Assembly (NCBI GenBank): GCA_051747265.1
Contig: JBNJFY010000004.1
Span: 62,001-126,000 of the forward strand
Length of the DNA: 64,000 bases
Source of the DNA: JBNJFY01 sp051747265
GTDB taxonomy: Bacteria > Bacteroidota > Rhodothermia > Balneolales > Balneolaceae
Reading direction: 5' to 3'
The position numbers and the translations under genes are program-made. Every line of letters begins with the position of its first letter. Positions within the stretch are counted from its first letter, which is position 1. Under the pieces are notes generated by a model that was not told the origin of the DNA, searched no databases, and was given only the letters and a program-made list of their open reading frames with translations. This document shows, piece after piece, positions 1 to 8,597 of the stretch.

Positions 1-331
1 GGAGACTCCCATCGCCAACATTTTCTGGACGGTGGGTAAAACACTGTACACCCCAGCTAAAACATGCGACCTACTTCCCGGGATAACTCGTCAATTCGTA
101 CTCAGTTCTGTTGCTGAGCGGCTCGGCTATTCCATTCAAGAAGTGATAGTGAAACGCTCAGGGTTAGATAAACCGGAGCTGGTGTTTATTTGCAATTCCC
201 TTCGGGAAATTACCGGCGTAATCCAATGGGATCAGTGGGAATGGTCGGGCGAACAGCTTAAAAAGAAATTACAACCTTGGCTGGATGCTTTCAGCGAATT
301 AAAGATCCACAAGCAGGATTCCTTGTTTTAA
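1..331 (+). CDS. pabC: Aminodeoxychorismate lyase / class IV aminotransferase, C-terminal part
   Basis: The reading frame is open from base 2, so this is the C-terminal ~110 residues of a gene that begins outside the window. The residues NIFWTVGKTLYTP, followed by LLPGITRQFVL, match the conserved C-terminal block of fold-type IV PLP enzymes (branched-chain aminotransferase / 4-amino-4-deoxychorismate lyase). The stop codon lies 6 bp before a pabB-like gene. That neighbour favours the lyase, which turns aminodeoxychorismate into p-aminobenzoate and pyruvate for folate synthesis. The PLP lysine lies outside the window, so class IV membership is firm and the exact substrate is inferred from context. 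Confidence 0.8.
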   Translation, partial: ETPIANIFWTVGKTLYTPAKTCDLLPGITRQFVLSSVAERLGYSIQEVIVKRSGLDKPELVFICNSLREITGVIQWDQWEWSGEQLKKKLQPWLDAFSELKIHKQDSLF

Positions 332-337
332 CAATCT

Positions 338-1591
338 ATGAGTAGATCCAGTGAGCAAATAATAGCACTGATTTCTCGACTTCGTAAACAGGGGCCGGTG
401 GTATGGTTAGATAGCCGAATGCAAGAACACCGTGCCAGCCAATGTTCCTGGATTGCGGCTTACCCACGTTCCGTAATATCCATGACCAACGATCCCGATG
501 TGTGGACCAAGCTAAAAGCCGAATGGACATCAACCCCAAGTTGGTGGTTTGGATATTTGGGCTATGATATGAAAAATGGACTCGAAGATTTGAGCTCAAC
601 CAATCCAGCCCTGATAGACGCCCCTGACTGCTGGTTTATGGATCCGGGTTTGCTTATCCGCATCGATCACCAAACCGATACCTGGACCTGGATTCGTGGA
701 CAGGAATACCAGCAAGAGTTAGAAGCTGAACTGCAAAAGAATCCACCACTAGATACTCGTTCTGATTACCGGGTGGGATTGTTCACCCCCAGCATAAGCA
801 AGCAAGACTATTTGGATCGAATTAAACAGATTCAGGACGATATTTTTGAGGGGCTCTATTATGAAATGAATTTCACCTATCCGCTTCGGGGAGCATTTGA
901 AGGGGATAGTTTGCGCTGGTATAATCAGTTACAGCATGCCGGCCCGGTCCCTTTTGGAGCGTATTTGGATATCGGTGACGTTCAAGTTGCCTGCTTATCA
1001 CCGGAGCGGTTTCTTCAGAAAAAGAAAACCCACCTTATTTCTCAGCCCATAAAGGGAACCCGGGGAAAAGGGGAGACCCCCGAAGCCGATCGCCAAATTC
1101 GAAGGGAACTGCAGCACGCCACCAAGGATCGAGCCGAAAATCTGATGATTGTGGATCTGGTGCGCAATGATTTTAATCGAATAGCAATTCCCAGTACAGT
1201 CAGCGTAGATCGACTATTTGAGATACAATCCTTTCCCACGGTTCACCAAATGGTAAGTAGTGTGCACGCAGAGGTAGAAGCTGAGGTACATCCGGTGGAA
1301 ATTTTGGCCGCTTGTTTTCCTATGGGTTCGATGACCGGCGCTCCAAAAATTGAGGTGATGAAGCGTATTGAGCAGTTGGAGAATTATCGCCGGGGTATTT
1401 ATTCGGGGGCGATTGGATATCTTAATCCAGAGGGCGATTTCGACTTCAATGTCGTAATTCGAACCGCGATAATTCAGCAGAATCAGGTCGTTTACCCGGT
1501 TGGAGGTGCCATAACCAGTGATTCTGATCCCGAAGAGGAGTGGCAGGAAACGATTATCAAGGCGCGGGCGTTAGCGCAACAGATCGAGTAA
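338..1591 (+). CDS. pabB: Aminodeoxychorismate synthase component I (PabB-like)
   Basis: A 417-aa chorismate-binding enzyme of the TrpE/PabB/MenF family. It makes aminodeoxychorismate from chorismate and ammonia. The motif PIKGT at residues 237-241 carries the lysine (K239) typical of PabB; anthranilate synthases usually have PIAGT. Other signatures are the VDLVRND region (~272-278), SMTGAPK (331-337) and YSGAIGYL (~355-362). It starts 6 bp after the class IV enzyme, so the pair probably supplies p-aminobenzoate in one transcript. No pabA glutamine amidotransferase is present in the window. The order lyase-then-synthase and the residue check make the assignment strong. Confidence 0.9.
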   Translation: MSRSSEQIIALISRLRKQGPVVWLDSRMQEHRASQCSWIAAYPRSVISMTNDPDVWTKLKAEWTSTPSWWFGYLGYDMKNGLEDLSSTNPALIDAPDCWFMDPGLLIRIDHQTDTWTWIRGQEYQQELEAELQKNPPLDTRSDYRVGLFTPSISKQDYLDRIKQIQDDIFEGLYYEMNFTYPLRGAFEGDSLRWYNQLQHAGPVPFGAYLDIGDVQVACLSPERFLQKKKTHLISQPIKGTRGKGETPEADRQIRRELQHATKDRAENLMIVDLVRNDFNRIAIPSTVSVDRLFEIQSFPTVHQMVSSVHAEVEAEVHPVEILAACFPMGSMTGAPKIEVMKRIEQLENYRRGIYSGAIGYLNPEGDFDFNVVIRTAIIQQNQVVYPVGGAITSDSDPEEEWQETIIKARALAQQIE

Positions 1592-1635
1592 CACATTCTT
1601 TTTGAAAAGAGTTAAGGAGAGGGTTTAGCGCAAAT

Positions 1636-3183
1636 ATGAGCAATATAGATTATAAGCACATTCATACGCTGGGCGAATTAAAAAAAGCGGGCTGGACATC
1701 GGTATCCGTAAAAGAGGAAATACGGCAAAATTTGATCCGCAAATTGCAAGCCGATGAACCTATATTTCCCGGTATTTTGGGGTATGATCAAACCGTAATT
1801 CCTCAAATTGAGCATGCGCTGTTATCTCGACACGATTTTATCCTGCTGGGACTCCGAGGGCAGGCGAAAAGTAAGATATTACGCATGCTTCCGTCACTGT
1901 TGGATGAATACATTCCTGTAGTGGAGGGCTCGGATATCATGGATGATCCCTTTCAGCCCTTATCTAAATTTGCGCGGGATAAAGTAGCTACCCAGGGAGA
2001 TAAAACCCCTATTGTCTGGGTGCATCGATCCAACCGGTATGGCGAAAAGCTGGCCACCCCGGATACCACAGTAGCCGATTTGATTGGAGATTTGGATCCG
2101 ATAAAGGCCGCTTCCCAGAAGTTAAGTTTATCCAACGAAGATGTAATCAACTTCGGATTAATCCCCCGGGTGAACCGAGGTATTTTCACCATCAATGAGC
2201 TACCCGATCTGCAGCCGCGGATACAGGTGGCTCTACTGAATATTCTTCAAGAGCGGGATGTACAGATTCGGGGCTTCAATATTCGGTTTCCCTTGGATGT
2301 GTTATTGGCATTTTCGGCCAATCCGGAAGATTACACCAACCGGGGAAATATCATTACTCCACTGAAAGACCGTATTGATGCTCAGATCATTACCCATTAC
2401 CCGAAGACCTTAGAAGTGGGAATGAATATCACCCAGCAAGAGGCTTCCCAATGGCGTGAAGAGACACCTATTCGCATCCCTCAATTTATGCGAGGAATTA
2501 TAGAGCAAGTTGCCGTTGAAGCCAGAAATTCTGAGTATATCGATCAGAAAAGTGGAGTTTCTACTCGTTTATCCATTACCGGAATGGAACAAGCTATCGC
2601 GGCGGCAGAGCGCCGGATGATTATGAATAACGAGGAGCAAACCACCTTGCGTATTGCCGACCTCTATCACATGGTTCCTGCTTTAACCGGCAAACTTGAG
2701 TTGGTATATGAGGGCGAGCAGGAGGGCGCGATCAACGTGGCTAAACATTTAATCGGAACGGCCATAAAACGTCGATTCGCAGACTTTTTTCCTAACCCAC
2801 AACCGCGAAAAGCAGAACGCCGCACGTATGGTGAGTATACCGAGGCACTTGGTGAAGGCGAACAAAAAGGGGAAGAGGCCTATTCTGACATTATGGGCTG
2901 GTTTTCAGATGGGAATACGCTGGAGATCACTGATCAGATGCCAGAAAAAGAATATCAAGCCGTGCTGAATAAGGTGGATGGATTGGCCAGCTGTGCAAAG
3001 AAATATGGTGATGCATTTGAAAAAGAGGACCCATATATTCTCATGGAATGGATCATCGAGGCACTTCACCAGTTTTCCAAGCTGGGGAAAGAGGATTTAG
3101 ATGAGATCCGCACTTACTCCGACATGGTGGGGAGCGTACTTGGTGGACTGGATGATTTTGATGATGAGGATTTCGATTATTAA
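1636..3183 (+). CDS. MoxR/magnesium-chelatase-type AAA+ ATPase
   Basis: A 515-aa cytoplasmic AAA+ ATPase of the MoxR/ChlI-like branch, often labelled magnesium chelatase in this phylum. A P-loop GLRGQAKS is at ~72-79. The Walker B region reads IFTINELPDL (~183-192), with Asn-Glu where Asp-Glu is usual. A sensor-1-like SANPEDYTNRG (~227-237) and an arginine-rich PLKDRIDAQ follow. MoxR ATPases are thought to act as chaperones for metal or cofactor insertion with a VWA-domain partner. No VWA gene is adjacent here; the next gene is rpmE behind its own promoter. A role in pigment synthesis is not supported by anything nearby. The C-terminal end is strongly acidic (DDFDDEDFDY). Confidence 0.8.
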   Translation: MSNIDYKHIHTLGELKKAGWTSVSVKEEIRQNLIRKLQADEPIFPGILGYDQTVIPQIEHALLSRHDFILLGLRGQAKSKILRMLPSLLDEYIPVVEGSDIMDDPFQPLSKFARDKVATQGDKTPIVWVHRSNRYGEKLATPDTTVADLIGDLDPIKAASQKLSLSNEDVINFGLIPRVNRGIFTINELPDLQPRIQVALLNILQERDVQIRGFNIRFPLDVLLAFSANPEDYTNRGNIITPLKDRIDAQIITHYPKTLEVGMNITQQEASQWREETPIRIPQFMRGIIEQVAVEARNSEYIDQKSGVSTRLSITGMEQAIAAAERRMIMNNEEQTTLRIADLYHMVPALTGKLELVYEGEQEGAINVAKHLIGTAIKRRFADFFPNPQPRKAERRTYGEYTEALGEGEQKGEEAYSDIMGWFSDGNTLEITDQMPEKEYQAVLNKVDGLASCAKKYGDAFEKEDPYILMEWIIEALHQFSKLGKEDLDEIRTYSDMVGSVLGGLDDFDDEDFDY

Positions 3184-3203
3184 AAAGCAGATAAGAAATG
3201 AGA

Positions 3204-3234
3204 TTGCAAACCGTTTTATAAAGCAGTATATTTG
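3204..3234 (+). promoter_or_regulatory. Bacteroidota-type promoter of rpmE
   Basis: TTG at 3204-3206 and TATATTTG at 3227-3234 are separated by 20 nt. This matches the Bacteroidota primary-sigma consensus TTG-N19-22-TAnnTTTG exactly. It lies about 50 bp upstream of the rpmE start, which suggests that rpmE is transcribed separately from the AAA+ gene. Confidence 0.65.
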
Positions 3235-3284
3235 CACACTATTAATAAAACGCTGATTTAAGTTTAAGACTGGTTGATCGAATC

Positions 3285-3497
3285 ATGAAAAAAGGGATAC
3301 ATCCGGACTACAAAGAAATTACAGTCGTAATGAGCGACGGTACGGAGTTTAAAACTCGCAGTACTATTGATGCACCTGATAACGTGTATAAAAGCGAGGT
3401 AGATTCTAAGAACCATCCGTTCTTTACGGATAACCAGAATCTACAGAAGAAAGCTGACCGTATTGACCGCTTCAACAAGCGCTACGGCAAGAAGTAA
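3285..3497 (+). CDS. rpmE: 50S ribosomal protein L31
   Basis: A 70-aa protein starting MKKGIHPDYKEITVVMSDG and ending FNKRYGKK, which is the L31 pattern and length. L31 bridges the large and small ribosomal subunits. The zinc-binding cysteines of the C+ form (CxC near residue 16 and CxxC later) are absent: the first site reads VMSDG. This is therefore the zinc-independent C- form. No second, C+ copy is in the window; C- paralogues elsewhere are commonly induced under zinc limitation. The gene has its own promoter and a strong terminator. Confidence 0.95.
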   Translation: MKKGIHPDYKEITVVMSDGTEFKTRSTIDAPDNVYKSEVDSKNHPFFTDNQNLQKKADRIDRFNKRYGKK

Positions 3498-3529
3498 ATT
3501 TTACTGTTTACAGCTTACTTATTTTGAAA

Positions 3530-3563
3530 GGCGTCTCGGTAGTACCGAAGACGCCTTTTTTTT
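3530..3563 (+). terminator. Rho-independent terminator after rpmE
   Basis: The inverted repeat GGCGTCTCGGT (3530-3540) pairs with ACCGAAGACGCC (3544-3555) with one bulged base and a 3-nt loop. Eight T residues follow at 3556-3563. It lies 33 bp after the rpmE stop. Confidence 0.9.
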
Positions 3564-3665
3564 ATTAGCTGATCTTAATTCCATCTGCCACACAATAGAT
3601 GATTTTTTTGTAGGTTTATATTGTGTTTAAGGGGTTGCGCGCTCAAATTTTAAGATATCATCTTC

Positions 3666-6470
3666 GTGTTAGGGATTAATCGTCTACATATCATTGGGAT
3701 CAGTTTATTGCTACTGTTTGTCAGTATAGCAGTACCCGTTGAGGCACAGTATAAACACTTGCTTACCATTCATAACCAGGATGAGGACTCCCGATTCGGA
3801 GAACACATCCTTAAGCATGAACTCAACGGTGATCAAATTCCGGACCTGTTTGTGGGGGCTCCTCAAGCATTGGTAGGGAGTCATCAAAATGCGGGAAAAA
3901 TTTATATTGTCGAATCTCCATTTGCGGGCGATCGCGTGATCGGCGATGACCAAGTTATTATCCAAGGCGCCGAACGGGATCAATTTGTGGGTGAATTATT
4001 TGAGAAAGGTGATTTTAATGGAGATGGTAACATTGATTTGGCCTTGGGATTGAAAAACTTCACATCGGATAACAAGGGGATGGTGGCCATTTTCTACGGA
4101 CCGTTTGATCCATCCAATCCCAGACCAATTGATCAGGCTGATGTGACCATCACCGGTACGGAATCAGACGATGGGTTTGGCCGCTCTTTGGCTGTTATTC
4201 CAGATATGGATGGGGATAATCAGGATGAATTAATCGTTGGAGCAAGTCAGTCTAATTACCAAGCTTACTACGCCGGTGTGGCTTATCTATTTACCGATCT
4301 TGGAGCTGCCAATCAATTTAGCGCCAGTGAGTTTGATATACTGTTTGTCGGGAATGAACAAGCCGCCCAGTTCGGTCGAGCGGTTCAAGTTTTTGAAGAT
4401 ATTAATGGTGATGGGGCTTTAGACATTGCCATTGGAGCCCATCGCTCTTCCTTAAATGGAGATTTTAACGGGGCGGTATTTATTTACCATGGTCCCTTTA
4501 ATCAATCACAATATACAGATGGGGATGCCAACATTCGCATATTGGGCCGGGATACAGATGGCAACGGTACCTACTGGGGATCACAAATATTTAATGTGGG
4601 TGATTTAAGTGGCGATGGCAATGAGGAGATGGTTATTGCTTCTACCAGTGATCAGGGGGGGAAACTAGCTTATTTTGAAAGTCGGTCAATTTGGGGAGAT
4701 CCCATTACCGTAGCTGATCCCGGAGCGGATGCTACCAGTGATCATACGATTTATAATGCCTATCGCAGTGCCAGTGGATTTGGCTACAGTGTCGATTTTC
4801 ATGGAGATTACAATTTGGATGAAGAATTAGATCCCATAATCGGGGCACCATTTACCGGCACCAATAACAACGGGCAAGTCGTAGTAGCCAATAACAGTGG
4901 TGGTGTACTTAGTTGGCTTCCTTCGGGGGGGAATTCAGTAGATTCGCACTTTGGGCAGCAAGTGTTGAGTGTCGGTGATGTATATACCAGCGAGGATGAT
5001 TCGGTTCAGCGAGTTAATGATGTGATTGTCCTGGAGATCGACGATTTTTGGGTATCGGCGCCCGGGGATGAAGTCGCTATCGATGGGTCGAATTTAACTA
5101 CGGGGGCCATCCATCTCTTTACTGGAACCATTAAGAAGCCCAGTGCGTCTTTAAGCTATGAACCATCCTTCAAAGCAGAGATCGGTGATACGATTGACGT
5201 GACTGCTCAATATGTTAAGGGAAGCATGCCCATTGATGTGTCGTGGTTAAGGATAAATGGGGATACCACTTTTATTAGTCCGGATAACAATCCCTATAAT
5301 GCGCCAGTTACGTCTGATTCAGCGGTTAGTTTGACGATGGATTATTTTGTACAGGACGAGATTGGTTTTTATGTAAATCGACGAGCTAACCTGCAATTTG
5401 CCGCCTATCCAGCCCCATTTAGTTTGAATGATTTCTATGAGGAGGATACGCTCAGCATATCCGGGGATCCGAACAAGAGTGTAACTTTTACAAGTACGGC
5501 CTCTGCGGATACCAATGGTTATAATTTAAATTATCGCCTGATTCTAAGTCTTGAGGAAGACTCTGCAGATGTGCTTAATCAAGACGTTACCCGGTATGGC
5601 TTAAAAAACTCCAATGAGATAACGGTTTCGTACAGTACGATAAACGATTTTCTCAGGGACAAAGGCGTGGAATTAAATCGGACTACCACTATTTATTGGA
5701 CGTTTCTCGTGTCTAATGGCGTTTTCCAACGATTGGCCAATGGCGGTAAACTGAAACCCCTGAACGTTATTCGTGAGGGATTGGATCCCTATTTTTCGCT
5801 GTCCGAAGGGGAAAAGTTGTGGGTTATCGATGGCCGGGCATCACAAACGCTTTCTGTTGAGTGGGGACGGGTAGTCGCTGAAAATCCGAACGCAACCATT
5901 CGCTACCGGTTTAGACTGCATAGTGAGCAGGATACCAGTAGTACAGTGTTATTGGATGAACTCAGTAATAATGATGGATTTGATACCAACTTTAATATTA
6001 CCTACGGTCAGCTGAGTCAGGTGTTGGAGGATAACGGACTTAAGGAAGCGGCAAAACAGGATACCATTCAATTGGGGTATACTGTAGAGGCTATTTTTGA
6101 TGATGGCGAGAAAACCTATTATCCCACTCAAGTAGTGGAGTCAATGAAGGTACGCCTGCTCAACTTGGTGGGGTTACCCCGGGAACCGGATACCGAGCGC
6201 CCCAAAGAATTTGTTCTTCATTCCAACTACCCGAATCCCTTTAATCCCACGACAACCTTACAATACAGTTTACCTGAGCCTCGGGAGGTCCAAATTCGAG
6301 TGTTCAACATATTGGGGCAACCAATTTACTCATGGGGCAGCGGGGGGAAAGTGTCGACTGGAATGCATACCCATCAAATAAACGGGATGGAATGGTCAAG
6401 CGGGATTTATCTGTATCAAATACAAGCAGGAAACGAACAGCGAACTGGCAAAATGTCGCTGGTTAAGTAA
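3666..6470 (+). CDS. Secreted FG-GAP/integrin-alpha-type repeat protein with type IX sorting tail
   Basis: A 934-aa protein with a probable GTG start and a signal peptide (hydrophobic stretch ~10-25, likely cleavage after VEA). The N-terminal half (~40-500) contains repeated Asp-rich FG-GAP units such as GDFNGDGNIDLALG, PDMDGDNQDELIVG and DINGDGALDIAIG. These are Ca2+-binding loops of a beta-propeller. The middle (~500-840) resembles extracellular beta-sandwich repeats. The last ~80 residues carry the classic Por/T9SS type A sorting domain: SNYPNPFNPTTTLQYSLP, then VFNILGQ, then GIYLYQI. Family knowledge predicts export through the outer membrane and attachment or release at the surface. A MITE-like element begins 3 bp after the stop codon. 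Confidence 0.88.
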   Translation: MLGINRLHIIGISLLLLFVSIAVPVEAQYKHLLTIHNQDEDSRFGEHILKHELNGDQIPDLFVGAPQALVGSHQNAGKIYIVESPFAGDRVIGDDQVIIQGAERDQFVGELFEKGDFNGDGNIDLALGLKNFTSDNKGMVAIFYGPFDPSNPRPIDQADVTITGTESDDGFGRSLAVIPDMDGDNQDELIVGASQSNYQAYYAGVAYLFTDLGAANQFSASEFDILFVGNEQAAQFGRAVQVFEDINGDGALDIAIGAHRSSLNGDFNGAVFIYHGPFNQSQYTDGDANIRILGRDTDGNGTYWGSQIFNVGDLSGDGNEEMVIASTSDQGGKLAYFESRSIWGDPITVADPGADATSDHTIYNAYRSASGFGYSVDFHGDYNLDEELDPIIGAPFTGTNNNGQVVVANNSGGVLSWLPSGGNSVDSHFGQQVLSVGDVYTSEDDSVQRVNDVIVLEIDDFWVSAPGDEVAIDGSNLTTGAIHLFTGTIKKPSASLSYEPSFKAEIGDTIDVTAQYVKGSMPIDVSWLRINGDTTFISPDNNPYNAPVTSDSAVSLTMDYFVQDEIGFYVNRRANLQFAAYPAPFSLNDFYEEDTLSISGDPNKSVTFTSTASADTNGYNLNYRLILSLEEDSADVLNQDVTRYGLKNSNEITVSYSTINDFLRDKGVELNRTTTIYWTFLVSNGVFQRLANGGKLKPLNVIREGLDPYFSLSEGEKLWVIDGRASQTLSVEWGRVVAENPNATIRYRFRLHSEQDTSSTVLLDELSNNDGFDTNFNITYGQLSQVLEDNGLKEAAKQDTIQLGYTVEAIFDDGEKTYYPTQVVESMKVRLLNLVGLPREPDTERPKEFVLHSNYPNPFNPTTTLQYSLPEPREVQIRVFNILGQPIYSWGSGGKVSTGMHTHQINGMEWSSGIYLYQIQAGNEQRTGKMSLVK

Positions 6471-6472
6471 AA

Positions 6473-6601
6473 GTGGGCTTTGCAAAACCTTCCGAAATGT
6501 ATTCGGTCATGGCAAGATGTAGTAACAATCACCGTTTACACAATCTAATCAGGGGATTGCCGCACTACGTTCGCATTGACAGGTAGTTTTGCAAAGCCCT
6601 C
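6473..6601. mobile_element. MITE-like palindromic element, copy 1
   Basis: A 129-bp non-coding element bounded by GTGGGCTTTGCAAAAC at the left and GTTTTGCAAAGCCCTC at the right, forming ~15-bp terminal inverted repeats. Its reverse complement is largely alignable over its whole length to 28706-28836. The inner segment at 6552-6582 resembles, on the minus strand, the widespread TGTCATTGCGAG...GCAATC intergenic repeat. The right flank is TAA; the left flank has TAA two bases further out, so a target duplication is imperfect here. No transposase is encoded. It sits directly behind the FG-GAP gene. Confidence 0.75.
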
Positions 6602-6626
6602 TAATATTTAATTTTAATATCCTTTC

Positions 6627-7265
6627 ATGAATCTGTATACCCTTACTGTCAATCCTTTTTCTGAAAACACCTATGTACTAGTTGAAGAATCCAAGGCACT
6701 GCTGATTGATCCGGGGTTTTATGCTGAAAGTGAATTCCAGGAGTATAAGCGCATTCTCAAATCGGAAGAGGCGACACTATCCGCTGTAGTGTTAACTCAT
6801 GCCCATGTGGATCACGTGCTGGGTTTATCTCGGGTATTGAAGGATCGTCGGGTTCCGGTGTATTTAAATCATTCAGATTTATATTTGTGGGAAAATTTTC
6901 CCGCGCAAGCCGGCAGATTCGGATTTAATGTGCCGGCATTCGATTTTACGCCGGAGCCTTTAGAAGTGGGGGAAGAGGTTACGTTAGGACCGCTTACATT
7001 TGATGTGCGTTATACCCCTGGACACGCACCGGACCATGTTTCGCTGTATCGCCCCCAGGAATCCATACTTATCGCCGGAGACACGCTGTTTAAGCAAAGT
7101 ATTGGTCGCACGGATCTTTACAAGGGTGATATGGAGCAGTTAGCGAAATCCATCAGGGAGCAACTTTATACGCTGCCCGATGATACTCAAGTGTATCCGG
7201 GTCATGGGCCTTCGACTACAATTGGTTTTGAAAAGAAGAACAACAGCTTTGTAAAGGCTGGATAA
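6627..7265 (+). CDS. MBL-fold metallo-hydrolase (glyoxalase II-like)
   Basis: A 212-aa metallo-beta-lactamase-fold hydrolase. The metal ligands are all visible: HAHVDH (58-63), H133 in TPGHAPDH, D152 in IAGDTLF and H193 in YPGHGPST. The GDTLF...GRTDL stretch and PGHGP are typical of the glyoxalase II/YcbL branch, which hydrolyses thioesters such as S-lactoylglutathione or related substrates with two metal ions. It has no signal peptide, so it is probably cytoplasmic. The full glyoxalase II C-terminal helical domain is missing, as in short YcbL-type proteins. The specific substrate cannot be told from sequence. Confidence 0.85.
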   Translation: MNLYTLTVNPFSENTYVLVEESKALLIDPGFYAESEFQEYKRILKSEEATLSAVVLTHAHVDHVLGLSRVLKDRRVPVYLNHSDLYLWENFPAQAGRFGFNVPAFDFTPEPLEVGEEVTLGPLTFDVRYTPGHAPDHVSLYRPQESILIAGDTLFKQSIGRTDLYKGDMEQLAKSIREQLYTLPDDTQVYPGHGPSTTIGFEKKNNSFVKAG

Positions 7266-7271
7266 TCCTGG

Positions 7272-7949
7272 TTACTCTTCTGACTGCTTCTGGTCCTCAG
7301 ATGAGCTGGAGCCCGGGGCTCGATGCTCCTCTTTTTCTTGAATCTGCGTTTCTAGTCGTTTGATTTGCTCATCATAATGCGCCGCCCGATCCGGATGTTT
7401 ATGTTTTAGCTTTTTATAGCTTTCAATGGCAATATTTAGTTTGCCCTGTTTTTCATGGATACCCGCCAAGGTTTCGGATACAATATCGTCCACTTTACGC
7501 GAGGCTTGGCTTAAATCTTTACCGTCGATGGATGAATTTTTCTTGGCCTTAATGCGCTGCGATTCGATACGAGAGAGTTTGGCAATTAGCGCATCCAGAT
7601 CCAGAATATAACGGGCTTCTTCCGGTTTTCGGCTAACGCCAGTGGTATGCTGCTGCGAATCATTAGGTACCCAGGCATCAAATGATTGCGGATGCACCAA
7701 ATAGTAGTGAAGGTGCTCCATCAATGGGCTGCCCGGGGCATAATTTTTAGCTTTAAGCGCATTCTTAACCGCTTTCTCGCGTTCCCCCTGATTGTGATAG
7801 AACCATGCTAATAAGAAATGACCTACCGCGTCCAGACCACGTTTTTTCAAGTGCCGTTCAAGTTTGTGCGTCGCCTTCTCCGGATCATTATCAAACTGTT
7901 CTACGTAGGTAGCTAACGATTGCGGTACGGGAAAAGGCAAATTGGTCAT
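7272..7949 (-). CDS. TPR-like hypothetical protein
   Basis: About 225 aa from the ATG at 7949. The longer frame to 8084 would overlap the lptE-like gene and adds an unlikely N-terminus. The sequence has helix-rich stretches: HFLLAWFYHNQGEREKAVKN resembles a tetratricopeptide unit, and IAIESYKKLKHKHPDRAAHY near the C-terminus resembles a second. The C-terminal tail is charged and Ser/Glu/Gln rich. TPR repeats mediate protein-protein contacts. The gene is last in an operon behind a sigma-54 activator and an LptE-like lipoprotein, so a role in outer-membrane assembly is possible but unproven. No catalytic motif is seen. Confidence 0.65.
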   Translation of the reverse strand: MTNLPFPVPQSLATYVEQFDNDPEKATHKLERHLKKRGLDAVGHFLLAWFYHNQGEREKAVKNALKAKNYAPGSPLMEHLHYYLVHPQSFDAWVPNDSQQHTTGVSRKPEEARYILDLDALIAKLSRIESQRIKAKKNSSIDGKDLSQASRKVDDIVSETLAGIHEKQGKLNIAIESYKKLKHKHPDRAAHYDEQIKRLETQIQEKEEHRAPGSSSSEDQKQSEE

Positions 7950-8061
7950 AAGAGCAGTAAATGCTAAATGGTTAGGAGTCCGTGGTTCAGGGTTAACGAG
8001 TAAACTTTTGCATAGAGGGATAATACAAAGGGAAGGGGATAGCTGGCAACTGCGAATCTGC

Positions 8062-8595
8062 TTACCATTGTCCCATAGAGTCATTGAACATATTGCGGGT
8101 AATCATCTCCAAAGCAGTTTCGGCCGCCGCTTGTTCACCATCAATAGGATTTTCATTCGGATCGTAATCACCATATCCCTCAAAGCGCTTGTCCCAAAGT
8201 GGGCGCTCCTCATCAGTGTATTGAAATGTAGCTTGCACAATGATAGTAACTCGATTTTGTTCCGCGGTTTGATCGCCCCCCAGCGTAAAAGGCTGATCGG
8301 TATAGCGAACTATTTGTCCTTCCAAGATCGCGTCGGCGGAGGTACCATCGTTAGCCAATTTTAGTCGACTTTGGTTAACAAATCGATCGATGAGCGAGCG
8401 ATTCAATTGGTCGCTTAACGTTCCCAGGCCGCTATTGGATTGATCCGGGAAAAAGGGAATATAAATGGTTTCTACATCTGGTGGAATCGAAGTTCCCGTG
8501 AAGCTATAGCTAAAACATCCCCCCATACTGAGGCTGATCACTACGATCCACAGAATGGAAGATTGCACATGACGGGAGGAAGTTAACTTTGCCAT
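8062..8595 (-). CDS. lptE: LptE-family LPS-assembly lipoprotein
   Basis: A 177-aa lipoprotein precursor. A signal segment ends in SLSMGGC with the lipidated Cys at ~27. The body, including PPDVETIYIPFF, LNRSLIDRFVNQSRL and ILEGQIVRY, matches the LptE-like family of Bacteroidota. LptE plugs LptD and helps place lipopolysaccharide in the outer leaflet. It begins 2 bp after the sigma-54 activator stop. The stop lies ~110 bp before the next ATG used here for the TPR gene. lptD is not in the window. The family is recognised by pattern, not by alignment, so the symbol is moderately sure. Confidence 0.75.
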   Translation of the reverse strand: MAKLTSSRHVQSSILWIVVISLSMGGCFSYSFTGTSIPPDVETIYIPFFPDQSNSGLGTLSDQLNRSLIDRFVNQSRLKLANDGTSADAILEGQIVRYTDQPFTLGGDQTAEQNRVTIIVQATFQYTDEERPLWDKRFEGYGDYDPNENPIDGEQAAAETALEMITRNMFNDSMGQW

Positions 8596-8597
8596 AA

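Noticed and set aside
1636..3183. Chlorophyll magnesium chelatase subunit
   Set aside because: No pigment genes or VWA partner are present; the AAA+ core alone fits MoxR-type ATPases.
7950..8084. Longer N-terminus of the TPR-like gene
   Set aside because: It overlaps the lptE-like gene and has no likeness; the internal ATG at 7949 is more fitting.
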